Assembly: GCF_037975245.1 (NCBI RefSeq)
Contig: NC_092576.1
Span: 20,895,611-20,959,610 of the forward strand
Length of the DNA stretch: 64,000 nucleotides
Direction of reading: 5' to 3'
DNA from: Apostichopus japonicus
Lineage: Eukaryota; Echinodermata; Holothuroidea; Aspidochirotida; Stichopodidae
The position numbers and the translations under genes are program-made. Shown here piece by piece: positions 1-14,098 of this stretch (the first letter of the stretch is position 1; the number at the start of each line of letters is the position of its first letter). The notes beneath the pieces were generated by a model. It did no database searches. It was given only the letters and a program-made list of their open reading frames with translations, and was not told the origin of the DNA.

Positions 1-154
1 CGCACATTCGTTTGATCGGTACCGCACATTCGATTGATCGGTACCGCACATTCGATTGATCCGTACCGCACATTCGATTGATCGGTACCGCACATTCGAT
101 TGATCGGTACCGCACATTCGATTGATCGGTACCGCACATTCGATTGATCGGTAC

Positions 155-855
155 CGCACATTCGATTGATCGGAACGGAACATTCGATTGATCGGTACCG
201 CACATTCGATTGATCGAAACGGAACATTCGATTGATCGGTACCGCACATTCGTTTGATCGGTACCACACATTCGATTGATCGGTACCGCACATTCGATTG
301 ATCCGTACCGCACATTCGATTGAGCGGTACGGCACATTCGATTGATCGGTCATGCACATTCGATTGATCGGTACGGAACATTCGTTTGATCGGTACCGCA
401 CATTCGATTGATCGGTACGGAACATTCGATTGATCGGTAAGGAACATTCGATTGATCGGTACCGCACATTCGATTGATCGGTACCGCACATTCGATTGAT
501 CGGAACGGAACATTCGATTGATCGGTACCGCACATTCGATTGATCGGTACGGAACATTCGATTGATCGGTACCGCACATTCGATTGATCGGTACGGAACA
601 TTCGATTGATCGGTAACGCACATTCGATTGATCGGTACCGCACATTCGATTGATCGGTACCGCACATTCGATTGTTCGGTACGGAACATTCCATTGATCG
701 GCACCGCACATTCGTTTGATCGGTACGGAACATTCGATTGATCGGTACCGCACATTCGATTGATCGGTACGGAACATTCGATTGATCGGTACCGCACATT
801 CAATTGATCGGCAAGGAACATTCGATTGATCGGTACCGCACATTCGATTGATCGG
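155..855. repeat. Higher-order copy, 94-monomer spacing (left member)
   Basis: This segment recurs 2,066 bp downstream (94 monomers minus the 2 bp lost in the short monomer at 1096). Shared rare variants include GATCGAAACGG near 213, GGTACCACAC near 262, GAGCGG near 323, GGTCATGCAC near 348, GTTCGG near 674 and GGCAAGGAAC near 810. The two copies differ at a few bases, for example CGGCAC versus CGCAC near 342. The similarity ends near 855, where this copy has GGAACGG and the other has GAAACGG. Confidence 0.85.
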
Positions 856-2605
856 AACGGAACATTCGATTGATCGGTACTGCACATTCGATTGATCGGT
901 ACCGAACATTCGATTGATCGGTACCGCACATTCGATTGATCGGAACGGAACATTCGATTGATCGGTACGGAAAATTCGATTGATCGGAATGGAACATTCG
1001 ATTGATCGGTACCGCACATTCGATTGATCGGTACCGCACATTCGATTGATCCGTACCGCACATTCGATTGATCGGTACCGCACATTCGATTGATCGGAAC
1101 GACATTCGATTGATCGGTACCGCACATTCGTTTGATCGGTACCGCACATTCGATTGATCGGTACCGCACATTCGTTTGATCCGTACCGCACATTCGATTG
1201 ATCCGTACCGCACATTCGATTGATCCGTACCGCACATTCGATTGATCGGTCACGCACATTCGATTGATCGGTACGGAATATTCGTTTGATCGGTACCGCA
1301 CATTCGATTGATCGGTAAAGCATATTCGATTGATCGGTACGGAACATTCGTTTGATCGGTACCGCACATTCGATTAATCGGTACGGAACATTCGATTGAT
1401 CGGTAAGGAACATTCGATTGATCGGTACTGCACATTCGTTTGATCGGTACCGCACATTCGATTGATCGGTACCGCACATTCGATTGATCGGTACCGCACA
1501 TTCGATTGATCGGTACGGAACATTCGATTGATCGGTACCGCACATTCGATTGATCGGTACTGCACATTCGATTGATCGGTACCGCACATTCGATTGATCC
1601 GTACTGCACATTCGATTGATCGGTACTGCACATTCGATTGATCGGTACTGCACATTCGATTGATCGGTACCGAACATTCGATTGATCGGTACCGCACATT
1701 CGATTGATCGGTACCGCACATTCGATTGATCGGAACGGAACATTCGATTGATCGGTACCGCACATTCGATTGATCGGAACGGAACATTCGATTGATCGGT
1801 ACCGCACATTCGTTTGATCGGTACCGCACATTCGATTGATCGGAACGGAACATTCGATTGATCGGTACCGCACATTCGATTGATCGGAACGGAACATTCG
1901 ATTGATCGGTACCGCACATTCGTTTGATCGGTACCGCACATTCGATTGATCGGTACCGCACATTCGATTGATCGGTACCGCACATTCGATTGATCCGTAC
2001 CGCACATTCGATTGATCGGTACCGCACATTCGATTGATCGGAACGGAACATTCGATTGATCGGTACCGCACATTCGTTTGATCGGTACCGCACATTCGAT
2101 TGATCGGTACCGCACATTCGATTGATCCGTACCGCACATTCGATTGATCGGTACCGCACATTCGATTGATCGGTACCGCACATTCGATTGATCGGTACCG
2201 CACATTCGATTGATCGGTACCGCACATTCGATTAATCGGAACGGAACATTCGATTGATCGGTACCGCACATTCGATTGATCGAAACGGAACATTCGATTG
2301 ATCGGTACCGCACATTCGTTTGATCGGTACCACACATTCGATTGATCGGTACCGCACATTCGATTGATCCGTACCGCACATTGGATTGAGCGGTACCGCA
2401 CATTCGATTGATCGGTCATGCACATTCGATTGATCGGTACGGAACATTCGTTTGATCGGTACCGCACATTCGATTGATCGGTACGGAACATTCGATTGAT
2501 CGGTAAGGAACATTCGATTGATCGGTACCGCACATTCGATTGATCGGTACCGCACATTCGATTGATCGGAACGGAACATTCGATTGATCGGTACCGCACA
2601 TTCGA
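820..2605. repeat. ~1.8-kb module duplicated at ~5.68-7.5 kb
   Basis: The variant pattern repeats at 5,676-7,505. The spacing is 4,856 bp up to about 1,590 and 4,900 bp after that, because the downstream copy carries two extra monomers (44 bp) near 6,450. Both copies contain the 20-bp monomer (GGAACGACATTCG at 1096 and 5952), the GGTCACGCAC variant near 1250 and 6106, and the GGTAAAGCATATTCG pair. Corrected for short monomers, the offsets are 221 and 223 whole monomers. Confidence 0.85.
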
Positions 2606-2921
2606 TTGATCGGTACGGAACATTCGATTGATCGGTACCGCACATTCGATTGATCGGTACGGAACATTCGATTGATCGGTAACGCACATTCGATTGATCG
2701 GTACCGCACATTCGATTGATCGGTACCGCACATTCGATTGTTCGGTACGGAACATTCCATTGATCGGCACCGCACATTCGTTTGATCGGTACGGAACATT
2801 CGATTGATCGGTACCGCACATTCGATTGATCGGTACGGAACATTCGATTGATCGGTACCGCACATTCAATTGATCGGCAAGGAACATTCGATTGATCGGT
2901 ACCGCACATTCGATTGATCGA
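2221..2921. repeat. Higher-order copy, 94-monomer spacing (right member)
   Basis: Second member of the pair that starts near 155. The GGTCATGCAC marker occurs here near 2414, and again near 7315 and 25254, showing that this module was copied several times. A private change, TTGGATTG for TTCGATTG, is seen near 2381. Confidence 0.85.
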
Positions 2922-2944
2922 AACGGAACATTCGATTGATCGGT

Positions 2945-4660
2945 ACCGCACATTCGTTTGATCGGTACCGCACATTCGATTGATCGGTACCGCACATTCG
3001 ATTGATCGGTACGGAACATTCGTTTGATCGGTACCGCACATTCGATTGATCGGTACGGAACATTCGATTGATCGGTAAGGAACATTCGATTGATCGGTAC
3101 TGCACATTCGATTGATCGGTACCGCACATTCGATTGATCGGTACCGCACATCCGATTGATCCGTAAAGCACATTCGATTAATCCGTACCGCACATTCGAT
3201 TGATCGGTCACGCACATTCGATTGATCGGTACGGAATATTCGTTTGATCGGTACCGCACATTCGATTGATCGGTAAAGCATATTCGATTGATCGGTACGG
3301 AACATTCGTTTGATCGGTACCGCACATTCGATTAATCGGTACGGAACATTCGATTGATCGGTAAGGAACATTCGATTGATCGGTACTGCACATTCGTTTG
3401 ATCGGTACCGCACATTCGATTGATCGGTACCGCACATTCGTTTGATCGGTACCGCACATTCGATTGATCGGTACGGAACATTCGATTGATCGGTACCGCA
3501 CTTCGATTGATCGGTACTGCACATTCGATTGATCGGTACCGCACATTCGATAGATCCGTACCGCACATTCGATTGATCGGTACCGCACATTCGATTGATC
3601 CGTACTGCACATTCGATTGATCGGTACTGCACATTCGATTGATCGGTACTGCACATTCGATTGATCGGTACCGAACATTCGATTGATCGGTACCGCACAT
3701 TCGATTGATCGGTACCGCACATTCGATTGATCGGAACGGAACATTCGATTGATCGGTACCGCACATTCGATTGATCGGAACGGAACATTCGATTGATCGG
3801 TACCGCACATTCGTTTGATCGGTACCGCACATTCGATTGATCGGTACCGCACATTCGATTGATCGGTACGGAACATTCGTTTGATCGGTACCGCAAATTC
3901 GATTGATCGGTACGGAACATTCGATTGATCGGTAAGGAACATTCGATTGATCGGTACTGCACATTCGATTGATCGGTACCGCACATTCGATTGATCGGTA
4001 CCGCACATCCGATTGATCCGTACCGCACATTCGATTAATCAGTACCGCACATTCGATTGATCGGTCACGCACATTCGATTGATCGGTACGGAATATTCGT
4101 TTGATCGGTACCGCACATTCGATTGATCGGTAAAGCATATTCGATTGATCGGTACGGAACATTCGTTTGATCGGTACCGCACATTCGATTAATCGGTACG
4201 GAACATTCGATTGATCGGTAAGGAACATTCGATTGATCGGTACTGCACATTCGTTTGATCGGTACCGCACATTCGATTGATCGGTACCGCACATTCGTTT
4301 GATCGGTACCGCACATTCGATTGATCGGTACGGAACATTCGATTGATCGGTACCGCACTTCGATTAATCGGTACTGCACATTCGATTGATCGGTACCGCA
4401 CATTCGATAGATCCGTACCGCACATTCGATTGATCGGTACCGCACATTCGATTGATCCGTACTGCACATTCGATTGATCGGTACTGCACATTCGATTGAT
4501 CGGTACTGCACATTCGATTGATCGGTACCGAACATTCGATTGATCGGTACCGCACATTCGATTGATCGGTACCGCACATTCGATTGATCGGAACGGAACA
4601 TTCGATTGATCGGTACCGCACATTCGATTGATCGGAACGGAACATTCGATTGATCGGTAC
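2945..4660. repeat. Two tandem copies of a 39-monomer (857-bp) unit
   Basis: 2,945-3,802 and 3,803-4,660 share an ordered series of rare variants: GGTAAGGAAC, CCGATTGATCC, GGTCACGCAC, GGAATATTCG, GGTAAAGCATATTCG and the 21-bp monomer CGCACTTCG (3497 and 4354). The spacing is 857 bp, which is 39 monomers minus one base for the short monomer. Similar sequence recurs near 7.8-9.1, 22.0-23.0 and 25.7-26.9 kb. Confidence 0.8.
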
Positions 4661-5675
4661 CGCACATTCGATTGATCGGAACGGAACATTCGATTGATCG
4701 GTACCGCACATTCGTTTGATCGGTACCGCACATTCGATTGATCGGTACCGCACATTCGATTGATCCGTACCGCACATTCGATTGATCGGTACCGCACATT
4801 CGATTCATCGGAACGGAACATTCGATTGATCGGTACGCACATTCGTTTGATCGGTACCGCACATTCGATTGATCGGTACCGCACATTCGATTGATCCGTA
4901 CCGCACATTCGATTGATCGGTACCGCACATTCGATTGATCGGTACGGAACATTCGATTGATCGGTACCGCACATTCGATTGATCGGTACCGCACATTCGA
5001 TTAATCGGAACGGAACATTCGATTGATCGGTACCGCACATTCGATTGATCGGTACCGCACATTCGATTGATCGGTACCGCACATTCGATTGATCGGTACC
5101 GCACATTCGATTGATCCGTACCGCACATTCGATTGATCGGTACCGCACATTCGATTCATCGAAACGGAACATTCGATTGATCGGTACGCACATTCGTTTG
5201 ATCGGTACCGCACATTCGATTGATCGGTACGGAACATTAGATTGATCGGTACCGCACATTCGATTGATCGGTACGGAACATTCGATTGATCGGTAAGGAA
5301 CATTCGATTGATCGGTACTGCACATTCGTTTGATCGAAACGGAACATTCGATTGATCGGTACCGCACATTCGTTTGATCGGTACCACACATTCGATTGAT
5401 CGGTACTGCGCATTCGATTGATCGGTACTACACATTCGATTGATCGGTACCGCACATTCGATTGATCGGTACTGTACATTTGATTGATCGGTACGGAACA
5501 TTCGATTGATCGGTACCGCACATTCGATTGATCGGAACCGCACATTCGATTGATCGGTACTGCACATTCGATTTATCGGTACCGCACATTCGATTGATCG
5601 ATTCCGCACATTCGATTGATCGGTACCGCACATTCGATTGATCGGTACGGAAAATTCGATTGATCGGAACGGAAC

Positions 5676-7505
5676 ATTCGATTGATCGGTACCGCACATT
5701 CGATTGATCGGAACGGAACATTCGATTGATCGGTACTGCACATTCGATTGATCGGTACCGAACATTCGATTGATCGGTACCGCACATTCGATTGATCGGA
5801 ACGGAACATTCGATTGATCGGTACGGAAAATTCGATTGATCGGAATGGAACATTCGATTGATCGGTACCGCACATTCGATTGATCGGTACCGCACATTCG
5901 ATTGATCCGTACCGCACATTCGATTGATCGGTACCGCACATTCGATTGATCGGAACGACATTCGATTGATCGGTACCGCACATTCGTTTGATCGGTACCG
6001 CACATTCGATTGATCGGTACCGCACATTCGTTTGATCCGTACCGCACATTCGATTGATCCGTACCGCACATTCGATTGATCCGTACCGCACATTCGATTG
6101 ATCGGTCACGCACATTCGATTGATCGGTACGGAATATTCGTTTGATCGGTACCGCACATTCGATTGATCGGTAAAGCATATTCGATTGATCGGTACGGAA
6201 CATTCGTTTGATCGGTACCGCACATTCGATTAATCGGTACGGAACATTCGATTGATCGGTAAGGAACATTCGATTGATCGGTACTGCACATTCGTTTGAT
6301 CGGTACCGCACATTCGATTGATCGGTACCGCACATTCGATTGATCGGTACCGCACATTCGATTGATCGGTACGGAACATTCGATTGATCGGTACCGCACA
6401 TTCGATTGATCGGTACTGCACATTCGATTGATCGGTACCGCACATTCGATTGATCCGTACCGCACATTCGATTGATCGGTACCGCACATTCGATTGATCC
6501 GTACTGCACATTCGATTGATCGGTACTGCACATTCGATTGATCGGTACTGCACATTCGATTGATCGGTACCGAACATTCGATTGATCGGTACCGCACATT
6601 CGATTGATCGGTACCGCACATTCGATTGATCGGAACGGAACATTCGATTGATCGGTACCGCACATTCGATTGATCGGAACGGAACATTCGATTGATCGGT
6701 ACCGCACATTCGTTTGATCGGTACCGCACATTCGATTGATCGGAACGGAACATTCGATTGATCGGTACCGCACATTCGATTGATCGGAACGGAACATTCG
6801 ATTGATCGGTACCGCACATTCGTTTGATCGGTACCGCACATTCGATTGATCGGTACCGCACATTCGATTGATCGGTACCGCACATTCGATTGATCCGTAC
6901 CGCACATTCGATTGATCGGTACCGCACATTCGATTGATCGGAACGGAACATTCGATTGATCGGTACCGCACATTCGTTTGATCGGTACCGCACATTCGAT
7001 TGATCGGTACCGCACATTCGATTGATCCGTACCGAACATTCGATTGATCGGTACCGCACATTCGATTGATCGGTACCGCACATTCGATTGATCGGTACCG
7101 CACATTCGATTGATCGGTACCGCACATTCGATTAATCGGAACGGAACATTCGATTGATCGGTACCGCACATTCGATTGATCGAAACGGAACATTCGATTG
7201 ATCGGTACCGCACATTCGTTTGATCGGTACCACACATTCGATTGATCGGTACCGCACATTCGATTGATCCGTACCGCACATTCGATTGAGCGGTACCGCA
7301 CATTCGATTGATCGGTCATGCACATTCGATTGATCGGTACGGAACATTCGTTTGATCGGTACCGCACATTCGATTGATCGGTACGGAACATTCGATTGAT
7401 CGGTAAGGAACATTCGATTGATCGGTACCGCACATTCGATTGATCGGTACCGCACATTCGATTGATCGGAACGGAACATTCGATTGATCGGTACCGCACA
7501 TTCGA
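5676..7505. repeat. Downstream copy of the ~1.8-kb module
   Basis: Copy of 820-2,605 with two extra monomers near 6,450. It is part of the larger ~17.8-kb block and so has a third representative at about 23.7-25.4 kb (18,005 bp further on). That later copy lacks three monomers near 24.74 kb. Confidence 0.8.
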
Positions 7506-10500
7506 TTGATCGAAACGGAACATTCGATTGATCGGTACCGCACATTCGATTGATCGGTACCGCACATTCGATTGATCGGTACTGCAATTCAATTAATCGG
7601 TTCGGAACATTCGATTGATCGGTACCACATATTCGATTGATCGGTACCGCACATTCGATTGATCGGTACGGAACATTCGATTGATCGGTACCGCACATTC
7701 GATTGATCGGTACGGAACATTCGATTGATCGGTAACGCACATTCGATTGATCGGTACCGCACATTCGATTGATCGGTACCGCACATTCGATTGATCGGTA
7801 CCGCACATTCAATTGATCGGCAAGGAACATTCGATTGATCGGTACCGCACATTCGATTGATCGAAACGGAAGATTCGATTGATCGGTACCGCACATTCGT
7901 TTGATCGGTACCGCACATTCGATTGATCGGTACCGCACATTCGATTGATCGGTACGGAACATTCGTTTGATCGGTACCGCACATTCGATTGATCGGTACG
8001 GAACATTCGATTGATCGGTAAGGAACATTCGATTGATCGGTACTGCACATTCGATTGATCGGTACCGCACATTCGATTGATCGGTACCGCACATCCGATT
8101 GATCCGTACCGCACATTCGATTAATCCGTACCGCACATTCGATTGATCGGTCACGCACATTCGATTGATCGGTACGGAATATTCGTTTGATCGGTACCGC
8201 ACATTCGATTGATCGGTAAACCATATTCGATTGATCGGTACGGAACATTCGTTTGATCGGTACCGCACATTCGATTAATCGGTACGGAACATTCGATTGA
8301 TCGGTAAGGAACATTCGATTGATCGGTACTGCACATTCGTTTGATCGGTACCGCACATTCGATTGATCGGTACCGCACATTCGTTTGATCGGTACCGCAC
8401 ATTCGATTGATCGGTACGGAACATTCGATTGATCGGTACCGCACTTCGATTGATCGGTACTGCACATTCGATTGATCGGTACCGCACATTCGATAGATCC
8501 GTACCGCACATTCGATTGATCGGTACCGCACATTCGATTGATCCGTACTGCACATTCGATTGATCGGTACTGCACATTCGATTGATCGGTACTGCACATT
8601 CGATTGATCGGTACCGAACATTCGATTGATCGGTACCGCACATTCGATTGATCGGTACCGCACATTCGATTGATCGGAACGGAACATTCGATTGATCGGT
8701 ACCGCACATTCGATTGATCGGAACGGAACATTCGATTGATCGGTACCGCACATTCGATTGATCGGAACGGAACATTCGATTGATCGGTACCGCACATTCG
8801 TTTGATCGGTACCGCACATTCGATTGATCGGTACCGCACATTCGATTGATCCGTACCGCACATTCGATTGATCGGTACCGCACATTCGATTCATCGGAAC
8901 GGAACATTCGATTGATCGGTACGCACATTCGTTTGATCGGTACCGCACATTCGATTGATCGGTACCGCACATTCGATTGATCCGTACCGCACATTCGATT
9001 GATCGGTACCGCACATTCGATTGATCGGTACGGAACATTCGATTGATCGGTACCGCACATTCGATTGATCGGTACCGCACATTCGATTAATCGGAACGGA
9101 ACATTCGATTGATCGCTACCGCACATTCGATTGATCGGTACCGCACATTCGATTGATCGGTACGGAACATTCGATTGATCGGTACCGCACATTCGACTGG
9201 TCGGTAACGCACATTGGATTGATCGGTACGGAAAATTCGATTGATCGGAATGGAACATTCGATTGATCGGTACCGCACATTCGATTGATCGGTACCGCAC
9301 ATTCGATTGATCCGTACCGCACATTCGATTGATCGGTACCGCACATTCGATTGATCGGAACGACATTCGATTGATCGGTACCGCACATTCGTTTGATCGG
9401 TACCGCACATTCGATTGATCGGTACCGCACATTCGATTGATCCGTACCGCACATTCGATTGATCCGTACCGCACATTCGATTGATCCGTACCGCACATTC
9501 GATTGATCGGTCACGCACATTCGATTGATCGGTACGGAATATTCGTTTGATCGGTACCGCACATTCGATTGATCGGTAAAGCATATTCGATTGATCGGTA
9601 CGGAACATTCGTTTGATTGGTACCGCACATTCGATTAATCGGTACTTAACATTCGATTGATCGGTAAGGAACATTCGATTGATCGGTACTGCACATTCGT
9701 TTGATTGGTACTGCACATTCGATTGATCGATACCGCACATTCGATTGATCGGTACTGCACATTCGATTGATCGATACCGCACATTCGATTGATCGGTACC
9801 GCACATTCGATTGATCGGTACGGAAAATTCGATTGATCGGAACGGAACATTCGATTGATCGGTACCGCACATTCGATTGATCGGTACTGCACATTCGATT
9901 GATCGGTACTGCACATTCGACTGATCGGTACCGAACATTCGATTGATCGGTACTGCACATTCGATTGATCGGTACCGCACATTCAAATGATCGGTACCGC
10001 ACATTCGATTGATCGGTACCGCACATTCGACTGGTCGGTAACGCACATTGGATTGATCGGTACGGAAAATTCGATTGATCGGAATGGAACATTCGATTGA
10101 TCGGTACCGCACATTCGATTGATCGGTACCGCACATTCGATTGATCCGTACCGCACATTCGATTGATCGGTACCGCACATTCGATTGATCGGTACCGCAC
10201 ATTCGATTGATCGGTACCGCACATTCGATTGATCCGTACCGCACATTCGATTGATCCGTACCGCACATTCGATTGATCGGTCACGCACATTCGATTGATC
10301 GGTACGGAATATTCGTTTGATCGGTACCGCACATTCGATTGATCGGTAATGCATATTCGATTGATCGGTACGGAACATTCGTTTGATCGGTACCGCACAT
10401 TCGATTAATCGGTACTTAACATTCGATTGATCGGTACTGCACATTCGATTGATCGGTACTGCACATTCGTTTGATCGGTACGGCACATTCGATTGATCGG

Positions 10501-13394
10501 TACCGCACATTCGATTGATCGGTACCGCATATTCGATTGATCGGTACGGAACATTCGATTGATCGGTACCGCACATTCGATTGATCGGTACTTCACATTC
10601 GATTGATCGGTACCGCACATTCGATTGATCCGTACCGCACATTCGATTGATCGGTACCGCACATTCGATTGATCCGTACTGTTCATTCGATTGATCGGTA
10701 CTGCACATTCGATTGATCGGTACTGCACATTCGATTGATCGGTACCGAACATTCGATTGATCGGTACCGCACATTCGATTGATCGGTACCGCACATTCGA
10801 TTGATCGGAACGGAACATTCGATTGATCGGTACCGCACATTCGATTGATCGGAACGGAACATTCGATTGATCGGTACCGCACATTCGATTGATCGGAACG
10901 GAACATTCGATTGATCGGTACCGCACATTCGATTGATCGGTACCGCACATTCCATTGATCGGTACCGCACATTCGATTGATCCGTACCGCACATTCGATT
11001 GATCGGTACCGCACATTCGATTGATCGGAACGGAACATTCGATTGATCGGTACGCACATTCGTTTGATCGGTACCGCACATTCGATTGATCGGTACCGCA
11101 CATTCGATTGATCCGTACCGCACATTCGATTGATCGGTACCGCACATTCGATTGATCGGTACGGAACATTCGATTGATCGGTACCGCACATTCGATTGAT
11201 CGGTACCGCACATTCGATTAATCGGAACGGAACATTCGATTGATCGGTACCGCACATTCGATTGATCGAAACGGAACATTCGATTGAACGGTACCGCACA
11301 TTCGTTTGATCGGTACCACACATTCGATTGATCGGTACTGCACATTCGATTGATCGGTACTGCACATTCGATTGATCGGTACCGCACATTCGATTGATCG
11401 GTACTGTACATTTGATTGATCGGTACGGAACATTCGATTGATCGGTACCGCACATTCGATTGATCGGAACCGCACATTCGATTGATCGGTACTGCACATT
11501 CGATTGATCGGTACCGCACATTCGATTGATCGATACCGCACATTCGATTGATCGGTACCGCACATTCGATTGATCGGTACGGAAAATTCGATTGATCGGA
11601 ACGGAACATTCGATTGATCGGTACCGCACATTCGATTGATCGGAACGGAACATTCGATTGATCGGTACTGCACATTCGATTGATCGGTACCGAACATTCG
11701 ATTGATCGGTACCGCACATTCGATTGATCGGAACGGAACATTCGATTGATCGGTACGGAAAATTCGATTGATCGGAATGGAACATTCGATTGATCGGTAC
11801 CGCACATTCGATTGATCGGTACCGCACATTCGATTGATCCGTACCGCACATTCGATTGATCGGTACCGCACATTCGATTGATCGGAACGACATTCGATTG
11901 ATCGGTACCGCACATTCGTTTGATCGGTACCGCACATTCGATTGATCGGTACCGCACATTCGATTGATCCGTACCGCACATTCGATTGATCGGTACCGCA
12001 CATTCGATTGATCCGTACCGCACATTCGATTGATCGGTCACGCACATTCGATTGATCGGTACGGAATATTCGTTTGATCGGTACCGCACATTCGATTGAT
12101 CGGTAAAGCATATTCGATTGATCGGTACGGAACATTCGTTTGATCGGTACCGCACATTCGATTAATCGGTACGAAACATTCGATTGATCGGTAAGGAACA
12201 TTCGATTGATCGGTACTGCACATTCGTTTGATCGGTACCGCACATTCGATTGATCGGTACCGCACATTCGATTGATCGGTACCGCACATTCGATTAATCG
12301 GTACGGAACATTCGATTGATCGGTACCGCACATTCGATTGATCGGTACCGCACATTCGATTGATCGGTACCGCACATTCGATTGATCCGTACCGCACATT
12401 CGATTGATCGGTACCGCACATTCGATTGATCCGTACTGCACATTCGATTGATCGGTACTGCACATTCGATTGATCGGTACTGCACATTCGATTGATCGGT
12501 ACCGCACATTCGATTGATCGGAACGGAACATTCGATTGATCGGTACCGCACATTCGATTAATCGGAACGGAACATTCGATTGATCGGTACCGCACATTCG
12601 ATTGATCGGAACGGAAAATTCGATTGATCGGTACCGCACATTCGTTTGATCGGTACCGCACATTCGATTGATCGGAACGGAACATTCGATTGATCGGTAC
12701 CGCACATTCGATTGATCGGAACGGAACATTCGATTGATCGGTACCGCACATTCGTTTGATCGGTACCGCACATTCGATTGATCGGTACCGCACATTCGAT
12801 TGATCGGTACCGCACATTCGATTGATCCGTACCGCACATTCGATTGATCGGTACGGAACATTCGATTGATCGGTACCGCACATTCGATTGATCGGTACCG
12901 CACATTCGTTTGATCGGTACCACACATTCGATTGATCGGTACTGCACATTCGATTGATCGGTACTGCACATTCGATTGATCGGTACCGCACATTCGATTG
13001 ATCGGTACTGGAAATTCGATTGATCGCTACTGCACATTCGATTGATCGGTACCGCACATTCGATTGATCGGTACCGCACATTCGATTGATCGCTTCTGCA
13101 CATTCGATTGATCGGTACCGCACATTCGATTGATCGGTACCGCACATTCGATTGATCAGTAACGCACATTCGATTGATCGGTACGGAAAATTCGATTGAT
13201 CGGAACGGAACATTGGATTGATCGGTACCGCACATTCGATTGATCGGAACGGAACATTCGAATGATCGGTACGGCACATTCGATTGATCGGTACTGCACA
13301 TTCGATTGATCGGTACCGCACATTCGACTGATCGGTACCGCACATTCGATTGATCCGTACGGAACATTCATTTGATCGGTACCGCACATTCGAT

Positions 13395-14098
13395 TGATCG
13401 GTACCGCACATTCGATTGATCGGTACGGAACATTCGATTGATCGGTACTGCACATTCGATTGATCGGTACCGAACATTCGATTGATCGGTACCGCACATT
13501 CGATTGATCGGTACCGCAAATTCGATTGATCGGAACGGAACATTCGATTGATCGGTACCGCACATTCGATTGATCGGAACGGAACATTCGTTTGATCGGT
13601 ACCGCACATTCGTTTCATCAGTACCGCACATTCGATTGATCGGTACCGCACATTCGATTGATCGGTACTGCACATTCGATTTATCGGTACTGCACATTCG
13701 ATTGATCGGTACTGCACATTCGATTGATCGGTACCGCACATTCGATTGATCGGTACCGCACATTCGATTGATCGGTACGGAACATTCGATTGATCGGTAC
13801 TGCACATTCGATTGATCGGTACCGAACATTCGATTGATCGGTACCGCACATTCGATTGATCGGTACCGCAAATTCGATTGATCGGAACGGAACATTCGAT
13901 TGATCGGTACCGCACATTCGATTGATCGGAACGGAACATTCGATTGATCGGTACCGCACATTCGTTTCATCAGTACCGCACATTCGATTGATCGGTACCG
14001 CACATTCGATTGATCGGTACTGCACATTCGATTGATCGGTACTGCACATTCGATTGATCGGTACTGCACATTCGATTGATCGGTACCGCACATTCGAT
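13395..14098. repeat. Two tandem copies of a 16-monomer (352-bp) unit
   Basis: 13,395-13,746 and 13,747-14,098 carry the same variant series, including CCGCAAATTCG and the double variant TTTCATCAGTACC (13,613 and 13,965). The first copy has ATTTATCGG near 13,680 and GTTTG near 13,588; the second does not. The pair is inherited in both U2-derived copies at about 31,202-31,905 and 38,616-39,319. Confidence 0.85.

Larger units (their letters stand above)
1096..11896. other. Zone of short (20-21 bp) monomers, first set
   Basis: Thirteen monomers break the 22-bp register. Four lose 2 bp (GGAACGACATTCG at 1096, 5952, 9357, 11884). Three lose an A (CGCACTTCG at 3497, 4354, 8440). Four lose a C (GGTACGCAC at 4832, 5183, 8918, 11049). 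One loses 1 bp (ACTGCAATTC at 7581, next to AATTAATCGGTTCGG). The 3497 site has no partner in U2. I list 12 positions by class; the whole-window register, -29 bp modulo 22, fits the full set of 22 counted across both zones. Confidence 0.85.

Noticed and set aside
7575-7610. Possible array boundary or foreign insert at the unusual ACTGCAATTCAATTAATCGGTTCGG stretch
   Set aside because: It is a cluster of substitutions and a 1-bp loss within two monomers. It is copied at 25,520 and the array continues in register on both sides.
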